Assembly (NCBI GenBank): GCA_002255025.1
Contig: NJEJ01000058.1
Coordinates: 1-6,722 of the forward strand
Length of the DNA: 6,722 nt
Direction of reading: 5' to 3'
Source of the DNA: Candidatus Bathyarchaeota archaeon ex4484_135
GTDB taxonomy: Archaea > Thermoproteota > Bathyarchaeia > EX4484-135
A model generated the notes under the pieces. It was not told the DNA's origin. It saw nothing but the letters and a program-made list of their open reading frames with translations, and made no database searches. Below are positions 1 through 5,239 of the stretch, piece by piece. Numbering within the stretch: position 1 is the first letter of the stretch; the number at the start of each line of letters is the position of its first letter. Both the position numbers and the translations under genes were made by a program.

Positions 1-337
1 CCGGGACGCCTATGAAGACCTTGAGGCGTTTCAGGGCTCTCTTGCCCTTCTCCTTATAACGCGGCAACATGCCCCTTATGGTACGCCAGACGATGCGGTC
101 TGGCCTCCTGGGCCAGTACGGGCCCTTCCTGTAATGGCCTATCCGGAGCCTCTCCTTGTACCGCCTCACTATGGCCTTCTTCTTGCCCGATATGACTGCC
201 TTCTCGGCGTTCACGATGACTATGTGTTCCCCCATGAGCAGCCTCTTAGCCACCACGCTGGCCATGCGGCCCAGTATGAGGCCCGTGGCATCTATGACCG
301 TCCAGCCCTCTAGGCTCCCGGCCTCCGGACCTGACAT
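1..337 (-). CDS. rpl13: Large ribosomal subunit protein uL13 (L13), C-terminus cut off by window edge
   Basis: Translating the minus strand from the ATG at 337-335 gives 112 codons before the window ends. The product reads as archaeal L13, a structural protein of the 50S subunit. Visible hallmarks are the N-terminal WTVIDATGLILGRMAS strand-helix, the AKRLLMGEHIVIVNAEKAV segment, the basic RYKERLRIGHYRKGPYWPRR stretch and the GMLPRYKEKGKRALKRLKVF core motif. Only the last few dozen residues should be missing. A GGAG at 350-347, within the last codons of rpl18e, lies 9 nt upstream. Two TGA codons in a row end rpl18e just ahead, leaving a 6-nt gap, so the gene is co-transcribed and probably coupled to rpl18e. 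The order rpoD-L18e-L13 is the standard archaeal one, and S9 would be expected next beyond the edge. Confidence 0.96.
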   Translation of the reverse strand, partial: MSGPEAGSLEGWTVIDATGLILGRMASVVAKRLLMGEHIVIVNAEKAVISGKKKAIVRRYKERLRIGHYRKGPYWPRRPDRIVWRTIRGMLPRYKEKGKRALKRLKVFIGVP

Positions 338-343
338 GGCTCA

Positions 344-703
344 TCACTCCATTATCTTCACTCCTGAGCCCCTGGGGTTCTGCTCCACTAGCTCCCTTAT
401 GCTCATGCACTTCCCGCCAGCGGCCTCAATCTTCCTCTTAGCACTGGCCGAGAAGGCAAAGGCAGCCACCTTGACCGGGTGGTCAATCATGCCAGCACCA
501 AGCACCTTGCCCGGCACGACCACCACGTCCCCGGGCTTCGTATAACGGTTTATCTTGCTCACGTTCACCTCAGCCCTGCGGCTCCTCGGCCTCTCGAGCC
601 TCTCGGCCACATCACGCCATATCTTGGCACCTATCTCGCCGTACTTACGCCTCAGGAACCTTATGAGCTCCTTTAGCTCCGGGTTCTGTATCTCACGCCT
701 CAC
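344..703 (-). CDS. rpl18e: Large ribosomal subunit protein eL18 (L18e)
   Basis: A 119-residue product, normal length for archaeal L18e, a 50S protein of the L15/L18e fold. The N-terminal NPELKELIRFLRRKYGEIGAK helix, the SKINRYTKPGDVVVVPGKVL strand region and the C-terminal KVAAFAFSASAKRKIEAAGGK / IRELVEQNPRGSGVKIME segment are typical. The start is GTG at 703-701. It is supported by a GGAGGTG Shine-Dalgarno at 717-711, spaced 7 nt away, and by family length. Both the start and its ribosome-binding site lie inside the last codons of rpoD, giving an 11-nt overlap, so translation is probably coupled to RpoD and gives coordinated ribosomal and RNA polymerase subunit synthesis. rpl13 follows 6 nt after a doubled stop (TGA TGA, 346-341). 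Confidence 0.95.
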   Translation of the reverse strand: MRREIQNPELKELIRFLRRKYGEIGAKIWRDVAERLERPRSRRAEVNVSKINRYTKPGDVVVVPGKVLGAGMIDHPVKVAAFAFSASAKRKIEAAGGKCMSIRELVEQNPRGSGVKIME

Positions 704-1484
704 CGGCCACCACCTCCTTCAGCTTCTCCTCGAACTCGTCTAGCTTCCGGTCCAAGACCTTGGTGGCCTGTTCTAATATGATCTCGGGCGGGAGGGCGCC
801 CGTGGATTCCACGTACATGACGAAGGAACCCTCCTCCCAAGACACATCTATGGCTGGCGGGTCAAGAGGGCATACTTCGACGCAGTCCCTGCAGAGTGTG
901 CAGGTTATCACGTTCTTCACCCTCATGGCGTTGCCCGTCCTATCCAGTATCCTCTTCGGGCATATCTCTATGCACTTCCCGCAGAGAGTACATCTCGATA
1001 CGTCAATCCTTATCACCGGCAGGTACTTGTGCGTGGCAGCCGAGACTGGCTGCCACCTGGCGTGCTGGCTGCCGGTCCCGAGCCTTGCGGTCGCTATCAG
1101 GTATATCCTCTGGCCCGGTGCGAGCTTCACTATCGGCATGTTCGGGTACAACGGCACCACGTCAGGGCTGTCCGACCTCAGGTCGCCAGAGTAGACCGTT
1201 ATGGTATCCTCTTTGGCCTCAGCCGACAGCTCGAACCTCACGACCTTGTCCGGTTCTTCCTCCAATATCGACGGCTTCATCTTTAGCGGTATGAGGCCTA
1301 TCCTGTGGGCCAATACCTCGTCATCTAGGACGGAGCTGTTCTCCAAGATGCCCACTTCTTCTATGGCCATGCAGGGCACCTCAGCGATCATTATCCTCCT
1401 GAGTGCGTTAACGAAGGCTACGTCTGCCCCCCTGACCAACAGGCGTAGTGCCTCGTCCGTTAGCTCCAGCACTTCTACCTCCAT
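693..1484 (-). CDS. rpoD: DNA-directed RNA polymerase subunit Rpo3 (D) with two 4Fe-4S cluster motifs
   Basis: Archaeal counterpart of bacterial alpha and eukaryotic Rpb3/AC40; it pairs with Rpo11 to nucleate polymerase assembly. Residue numbers here count from the upstream ATG at 1529. Dimerisation-domain hallmarks are FVNALRRIMIAEVPCMAIEEV (39-59), DEVLAHRIGLIPL (70-82) and the LGTGSQHARWQPVSA motif (150-164). An inserted ferredoxin-like domain holds C180-C183-C186-C190P and C210-C213-C216-C220P. Both are complete CxxCxxCxxxCP motifs, so two 4Fe-4S clusters are predicted; by contrast, the Sulfolobus protein has one degenerate site. I prefer the ATG at 1484 (263 residues). Family similarity begins there (MEVEVLELTDEALRLLV), GAGGTG lies 9 nt upstream (1499-1494), and a TATA-like box sits at 1519-1512. 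The frame also opens at ATG 1529 (278 residues), which would leave only 7 nt to the divergent kinase. The gene overlaps rpl18e by 11 nt. Confidence 0.96.
   Translation of the reverse strand: MEVEVLELTDEALRLLVRGADVAFVNALRRIMIAEVPCMAIEEVGILENSSVLDDEVLAHRIGLIPLKMKPSILEEEPDKVVRFELSAEAKEDTITVYSGDLRSDSPDVVPLYPNMPIVKLAPGQRIYLIATARLGTGSQHARWQPVSAATHKYLPVIRIDVSRCTLCGKCIEICPKRILDRTGNAMRVKNVITCTLCRDCVEVCPLDPPAIDVSWEEGSFVMYVESTGALPPEIILEQATKVLDRKLDEFEEKLKEVVAGEA
711..717 (-). promoter_or_regulatory. Shine-Dalgarno site of rpl18e
   Basis: GGAGGTG read on the minus strand, 7 nt ahead of the GTG at 703. It lies inside the 3' end of rpoD and fixes the non-ATG start of rpl18e. Confidence 0.7.
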
Positions 1485-1510
1485 GGCTTTCGGCACCTCG
1501 CTGGCCGGGG

Positions 1511-1520
1511 ACATAAAAGC
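1511..1520. promoter_or_regulatory. Candidate TATA element between rpoD and the APH-fold kinase gene
   Basis: On the minus strand this reads CTTTTATG (1519-1512), a good crenarchaeal TATA match. Its centre lies about 31 nt ahead of the preferred rpoD ATG at 1484, implying a transcript start about 5 nt before that codon. On the plus strand the same bases read CATAAAAG, about 22 nt ahead of the ATG at 1537. It could serve both directions, or only rpoD. A second A/T stretch, TCTAAAAC at 1581-1588, would fit a leaderless start of the kinase at GTG 1609 or 1612. This is prediction from spacing only. Confidence 0.4.
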
Positions 1521-1536
1521 CTTAGCCATGTGCTAG

Positions 1537-2721
1537 ATGGAGTCAGCTAACTCCCGAGTGCTCGGCCTAGGAAGGGCTAATCTAAAACACACCCATGCGG
1601 AACTCAAGGTGGTGGAAGATTTGGGCGAGGTAATCCTCAAGAAGGAAGCAGTTGAAGCCTACCTCTCGGGCCTCTTCGGCCGTGAGGTAAAGGTCCTGGG
1701 CGTTGGAGAGCTAGGAGGCGAAGTAAAGCCCTTTGAGGACGTCAAGGGCTTTGGCTACGGGAAGCCCTTCGTGATAGAATTTGAAGTCGGCGGTGAGAGG
1801 AAGCAGGCCGTGTTGTCGACCGTCAGGCCGGGACAATTCGGCCATGAATATAGGTCCGATAGGGCAGCCATACTCCTCTGGCAGTATGAGGCCTTTAATA
1901 AGCTCCCCAAGCACGTGAAGGCCCTTGACGTAGGTGCCTTCACGAAGGACGGCCGCTTGAAGTCCCTCGGCGATTGTGGAGAGTTCTTCCTTCTGACCGA
2001 GAAAGCAGAGGGCGTCCTCTACCACGTGGACCTAGATAGGATACTATCCGAGGGGAAGCTGACCGACTTAGACAGGCATAGATGCTTAGCCCTGGCCGAT
2101 TACCTGGCCGAGATACACGCCGTTAAACGCGATGAACCGGGCCTCTACATAAGGCGTGTCAGGGACCTCGTCGGGCATGGCGAGTGCATCATGGGCCTGA
2201 TAGACAGCTACCCGCCCGGCCTAGATTACGCACCAGAGGCCCTCCTGAAGGAGATAGAGCACGCCTGTGTGGAGTGGAGGTGGAAGCTGAAGAAGAAGAC
2301 GCACAGGCTAAGCCAGGTACACGGCGATTTCCACCCCTGGAACGTGATGTTCAAGCCCGGCACTACGGATTTCATGCTCCTCGACAGGAGCCGGGGCGAT
2401 TGGGGCGAGCCAGCCGACGACGTGACATCCATGACGGTCAACTACATCTTCTACGCCCTGAGGGCCTACGGCCACCTGGAAGGGCCTTTCAAAGAGCTCT
2501 TCAGGTCCTTCTGGAACCGCTACCTGGCCAGGACGGGCGATGAGGAAATCCTTGAGGTCGTCCAGCCCTTCTACGCCTGGAGGTGCCTCGTCATAGCGAG
2601 CCCGATATGGTACCCCACGTTGGCCAAGGAGGTCCGCGTGAAGCTCTTCAACTTCGTGAGGAACGTCCTCAAGACTGATGTCTTCGACCTGGGAGCCGTG
2701 AACGACTACTTAGAAGGTTGA
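1537..2721 (+). CDS. Aminoglycoside-phosphotransferase-fold (APH-type) small-molecule kinase, substrate unknown
   Basis: A 394-residue predicted cytoplasmic protein of the APH/choline-kinase-like fold, which transfers phosphate from a nucleotide to a small-molecule hydroxyl. The catalytic loop is HGDFHPWN (262-269: catalytic D264, metal-binding N269), followed by LLDRSRGDWGEPADDV (281-296) with metal-binding D283. The EFFLLTEKAEGVLY segment (149-162) looks like the hinge. At the expected N-lobe VLK position the sequence reads VLS (92-94); K89 or R97 might take over nucleotide contacts. Conserved-looking blocks are GHEYRSDRAA (102-111), RRVRDLVGHGE (206-216) and EWRWKLKKKTHRL (246-258). The first 24 residues look non-structural, so GTG 1609 or 1612 (residues 25, 26) may be the true start, preceded by an A/T-rich element at 1581-1588. 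The 3' end overlaps the convergent membrane gene by 16 nt. Drug resistance is not implied. The resemblance is to bacterial phosphotransferases that I recall, with low certainty, lying beside CysC-like kinases. Confidence 0.82.
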   Translation: MESANSRVLGLGRANLKHTHAELKVVEDLGEVILKKEAVEAYLSGLFGREVKVLGVGELGGEVKPFEDVKGFGYGKPFVIEFEVGGERKQAVLSTVRPGQFGHEYRSDRAAILLWQYEAFNKLPKHVKALDVGAFTKDGRLKSLGDCGEFFLLTEKAEGVLYHVDLDRILSEGKLTDLDRHRCLALADYLAEIHAVKRDEPGLYIRRVRDLVGHGECIMGLIDSYPPGLDYAPEALLKEIEHACVEWRWKLKKKTHRLSQVHGDFHPWNVMFKPGTTDFMLLDRSRGDWGEPADDVTSMTVNYIFYALRAYGHLEGPFKELFRSFWNRYLARTGDEEILEVVQPFYAWRCLVIASPIWYPTLAKEVRVKLFNFVRNVLKTDVFDLGAVNDYLEG

Positions 2722-3482
2722 GGAGCCGATAAGCTGCTCCCTCTGGGGGCCATCAGGCTAGAACTCACGAGCAGGCCCGAGGACATGAGCGTCAGTATCT
2801 TGAGGACCGTGATGACGAACATGGCCAACGGGGCGTGGACCACGAACGGGTGTATGAGGACGAACGTCACGGCCAAGGCCATGAGGACCGAGCCCCAGGC
2901 CAGCCTGCCCCGTCTCCGATCGGCCCCAGGGCCGGTGGGCAAGAGGCCCATTCTAACGGCCCTGAGGAGGCTAAGGCAGCCCACATAGCCAGCGATTACC
3001 ATGAGGATGACTGATGAAGCCAAAAGGGCCATATAGAGCATCAGGGTGCAGAACACGGGCAGGAGCCTGACGCCAGCCCCCACGAAGGCCAGGACAGCCG
3101 TGGCTATCGGGAAGCACAGGAGGGCCTTGTCCAGGGGCCCGAGGTCTTCCTTGCGGGCCAGGTTGACGTACAATCGCACGGTGGTGAAGAAGGCCGTGGC
3201 CAAGGTGATGCTGAGGGCCGTGGAGAACACCTCAAAAACGTAGGCCAGCCTAAGGAAGGGTGCTACATCCATAGCCACGTGGCCTAGCGTGTGCATGAGG
3301 TCCCCGATGCCTATCAGGAGGAAGCCCAGGCCGAGGACACGGAGCGACCTGTTACCTTCGGCCTTGGCCGTGAGGTAAGCTGCCGTGCCGATGCCAATCA
3401 TGGTGGCCTCATACACGATGCCTAAGCCGTAGATGATCAGCCTCAGGCCTAGGGACATCCCCGGCATGCCGAGCCACCTCAC
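2706..3482 (-). CDS. Polytopic membrane protein with about seven helices, family not recognised
   Basis: A 258-residue, very hydrophobic protein. Likely membrane segments are roughly 13-37, 47-70, 77-107, 118-140, 143-173, 195-216 and 218-243, so about seven helices. The basic loops KAEGNRSLR (40-48), LARKEDLG (108-115) and GADRRRGRL (186-194) suggest the cytoplasmic side. TM2 carries D61, H64 and H68 (GDLMHTLGH), and TM6 carries H211 and H216 (HPFVVH), which is unusual for a generic spacer helix and could be a metal, haem or proton site. The C-terminus is a short Ser/Pro tail, with no soluble enzymatic domain. Two starts are possible. GTG at 3482 would be leaderless, about 24 nt from the TATA-like box at 3502-3509. 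ATG at 3467 has GAGGTGG (3480-3474) 6 nt upstream. I do not recognise the family. Its position between two kinase genes, sharing a promoter region with one of them, is the only functional hint. Confidence 0.75.
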   Translation of the reverse strand: MRWLGMPGMSLGLRLIIYGLGIVYEATMIGIGTAAYLTAKAEGNRSLRVLGLGFLLIGIGDLMHTLGHVAMDVAPFLRLAYVFEVFSTALSITLATAFFTTVRLYVNLARKEDLGPLDKALLCFPIATAVLAFVGAGVRLLPVFCTLMLYMALLASSVILMVIAGYVGCLSLLRAVRMGLLPTGPGADRRRGRLAWGSVLMALAVTFVLIHPFVVHAPLAMFVITVLKILTLMSSGLLVSSSLMAPRGSSLSAPQPSK

Positions 3483-3500
3483 AAGGTAAGGTGCGATTCT

Positions 3501-3509
3501 CCTTAAATC
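3501..3509. promoter_or_regulatory. Shared TATA-like element of the divergent membrane-protein / P-loop kinase pair
   Basis: CCTTAAATC on the plus strand reads GATTTAAGG on the minus strand, an A/T core in GC-rich surroundings within a 44-59 nt divergent gap. Counting about 24-26 nt from its centre lands on the GTG at 3482 to the left (leaderless) and near 3530 to the right, 11-12 nt ahead of the ATG at 3542. One element may therefore drive both genes in opposite directions. Confidence 0.5.
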
Positions 3510-3541
3510 TACGCCACTAGGTCATCTTGGGAGCTGGGGGT

Positions 3542-4087
3542 ATGTCAGAGCGTCAGGAGAAGGGCTGGGCTGTCTGGATAACAGGCCTCCCTTCCAGCGG
3601 GAAATCCACTATAGCCCGTGGCCTGGCGGAGAAGCTGGCCCGCATGGGCATAAGGGTCCAAGTGCTTGAGTCAGATGAGCTCAGGCGTGTTCTGACGCCC
3701 AGGCCGACCTACACAGAAGAAGAACGCGATTGGTTTTATGGGGTGATGGCCTGGATAGGATGGCTCCTCGTGAAGAACGGCGTGAATGTGATATTCGATG
3801 CCACGGCCAACAGGCGACGTTACAGGGAACGGGCCCGAGAGCTCATAGGGCCCGACAGATTCATGGAAGTCTACGTGAAGTGCCCGCTCGAGGTCTGCAT
3901 GGAGAGGGACCGTAAGGGCATTTACAAGCTGGCCTTAGAGGGGAGGGCCAAGACCGTCCCGGGCCTCCAGGCCCCCTATGAAGAGCCCCTGAACCCGGAT
4001 GTCGTGGTGGACACGAGCACCATGGCTCCTGAGGAGTGCGTTGAAACGGTCTTAAGGGCTCTTGTGGAGCGTTTCAGGCTGGTCTAG
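3542..4087 (+). CDS. Adenylylsulfate-kinase-like (CysC-fold) P-loop kinase with altered substrate site
   Basis: Residue numbers count from the upstream TTG at 3527 (186 residues); from the preferred ATG 3542 the protein has 181. A Walker A motif, GLPSSGKST (20-28), opens the P-loop fold. LESDELRR (47-54) matches the LDGDNIR motif of APS kinases and keeps the aspartate (D50). The RDRKGIYKLALEGRAKTVPGL-like segment (127-147) and APYEEP (149-154) match the CysC RDPKGLYKKA...FTGIDSPYE lid. Two APS-contact motifs differ: ISP is replaced by DATANRRRYR (91-100), and FTGI by VPGL (144-147). The DAT..RR..R form resembles generic AAA_33-type small-molecule kinases, so the acceptor may not be adenylylsulfate. 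The ATG start has GGGAG at 3529-3533, 8 nt upstream. Its TAG stop lies inside CTAG at 4084-4087, which also forms the stop of the convergent gene. Neither sulfate adenylyltransferase nor PAPS reductase is present in the window. Confidence 0.85.
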   Translation: MSERQEKGWAVWITGLPSSGKSTIARGLAEKLARMGIRVQVLESDELRRVLTPRPTYTEEERDWFYGVMAWIGWLLVKNGVNVIFDATANRRRYRERARELIGPDRFMEVYVKCPLEVCMERDRKGIYKLALEGRAKTVPGLQAPYEEPLNPDVVVDTSTMAPEECVETVLRALVERFRLV

Positions 4088-4461
4088 AGCCCTTTGGTCC
4101 ATTTCTCCAACACTTTCTTGGCTTCCTCGCCCTTGCCCTCAGCTATGTATATCAGTGCCGTCGCGAGGTCCTTGACCCAGGGGCTGGCCTTGGCCGTTAT
4201 GGTCATATCCACCGGGACCGCCAGCCTTCGGTAATCGAGCCAGCCTATAATGATGGCTGCTGGGACGTAGACGAGCACGAAGACAGCTGCGAAGACGCTC
4301 AGGTGTGTGAATATGTCCTTGAGGATGGCCATGTTCTCTATGATGAGCTTGTACTGTATGGCTATGAAGTTGGCGAAGGAGAGCAGGAAGACCAGATATA
4401 TGTTGTGCCCACGCCTGAAGTAAGTCCAGTACCTTAACAGCCTAGTCTTTACCTTGCTCAT
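4084..4461 (-). CDS. Small conserved two-helix membrane protein downstream of rrp4
   Basis: A 125-residue protein with a basic N-terminus (KVKTRLLRYWTYFRRGHN, 3-20), TM1 about 21-40, TM2 about 53-74, then a cytoplasmic-looking GWLDYRRLAVPVD stretch (73-85) and a helical C-terminus (SPWVKDLATALIYIAEGKGEEAKKVLEKW spans 93-121) resembling a single TPR-like helix pair. I recall similar uncharacterised small membrane proteins in crenarchaea, but know of no function. The ATG at 4461 overlaps rrp4 by 20 nt and is preceded by GGAGAG (4473-4468), 6 nt upstream, so translation is probably coupled to rrp4. It occupies the place where rrp41 would often be found. It could be a membrane anchor or adaptor near the proteasome/exosome operon, but nothing in the sequence proves that. 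Confidence 0.83.
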   Translation of the reverse strand: MSKVKTRLLRYWTYFRRGHNIYLVFLLSFANFIAIQYKLIIENMAILKDIFTHLSVFAAVFVLVYVPAAIIIGWLDYRRLAVPVDMTITAKASPWVKDLATALIYIAEGKGEEAKKVLEKWTKGL

Positions 4462-5239
4462 CCTCCCCTCTCCTGGGGCTGGTAGCGGTTCGGGCTAAAA
4501 AAGCATATGCACCTGGGCTTCCCAGCGAGGAGGTAGATCGGGAGAGCTTCTTGGCCATCTTCCTCTCCCTTATCATCTTCGTCACGCGATCCGTCAGGCC
4601 CTCAACGTGGGATTCCCTCTCTATCTTCCTTATTGCTTCCACGACCAGCTCCTCGTCCTCGGGCGTCCTGCCCTTAACGAGCACCACGCCGTTCATGCCT
4701 ATCACTATCTGGCAGCCTGTCTCACGCTTCAGCATGCTTATCATGGACCCCTTCTTCCCTATGAGCCTCGGCACCTTTGATGGCGTTATCCTGACCAACC
4801 GGCCACGCGTTACCTTCCCGAGGCCGGGCTCACTCAAGGTCAGGATGGGGTTCATGGTCCTGTCGTAGGCCTTCACCTTGGCTATCACGGTATCCCCGAC
4901 GGATAGGAACTTGGCCAGCTCTTCCCTGTCGGGCTTAAAGGGCCTCCCGAGGGCGTCAGCGGCCCTCAGTACGGCCAACCTGGGGGCCCTTATGTCCACG
5001 GCCCAGCTGCTGACGCTCATGTCCACCACATCGCCTATGACCACGTCGCCTACCTTGGGCACGTAAAAGGCGTTCAGGGCTATCACGGTGATCTTGTTGT
5101 CCTTTAGCTCGAAGAGGCCTACACGGGTAGCGTAGAACCTATTGCCTATCTTGTAGATGTTGTCGCCAGCCTCGTAATCACCCTCGGCCAGTAGGTCACC
5201 TGGGACCACGAGTTCACGCCTATCGAAGAATAAGGTCAA
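4442..5239 (-). CDS. rrp4: Exosome RNA-binding cap subunit Rrp4
   Basis: A 265-residue cap protein of the archaeal exosome, which sits on the Rrp41-Rrp42 ring and feeds RNA into 3'-5' phosphorolysis. Domains in order: N-terminal domain about 1-60 (VVPGDLLAEGDYEAGDNIYK near the start), S1 domain about 62-136 (PKVGDVVIGDVV through AKVKAYDRTMNPILTLSE), and KH domain about 145-210 with the GKKG loop at 161-164 (LIGKKGSMISMLKRETGC). From about residue 231 a Ser/Arg and acidic tail (KLSRSTSSLG to EQGKD) extends beyond the KH domain. The start is TTG at 5239-5237, supported by GGAGG at 5251-5247 with 7-nt spacing and by the conserved start position. It overlaps the SBDS stop as TTGA, typical of coupled translation. 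rrp41 and rrp42 do not follow. Confidence 0.96.
   Translation of the reverse strand: MTLFFDRRELVVPGDLLAEGDYEAGDNIYKIGNRFYATRVGLFELKDNKITVIALNAFYVPKVGDVVIGDVVDMSVSSWAVDIRAPRLAVLRAADALGRPFKPDREELAKFLSVGDTVIAKVKAYDRTMNPILTLSEPGLGKVTRGRLVRITPSKVPRLIGKKGSMISMLKRETGCQIVIGMNGVVLVKGRTPEDEELVVEAIRKIERESHVEGLTDRVTKMIRERKMAKKLSRSTSSLGSPGAYAFLARTATSPRRGEDEQGKD

Noticed and set aside
156..545. Plus-strand open frame opposite rpl13 and rpl18e
   Set aside because: Its product has no recognisable family, is rich in Ser, Thr, Pro and Met, and lies fully antisense to two clear ribosomal protein genes; it is a compositional shadow. The same holds for plus-strand frames at 760-1536 and 4551-6195.
882..990. Separate ferredoxin gene or gene fusion artefact within rpoD
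   Set aside because: The cysteine region is continuous with both halves of the dimerisation domain and is a known inserted domain of archaeal RpoD.
2184..2543. Arg/Pro-rich open frame inside the APH-fold kinase gene (+1 shifted)
   Set aside because: The frame containing HGDFHPWN is intact through the region, so this is an out-of-frame shadow of GC-rich coding sequence.
1537..2721. Antibiotic (aminoglycoside) resistance gene
   Set aside because: Only the general kinase fold motifs match; the rest does not resemble known resistance enzymes, and the setting is an archaeal chromosome.
2720..2740. Possible hairpin GGAGC...GCTCC just after the kinase stop as a terminator
   Set aside because: The stem is five pairs plus a bulge, there is no T-run after it, and it lies within the C-terminal codons of the membrane gene; archaeal termination relies on T-rich tracts.
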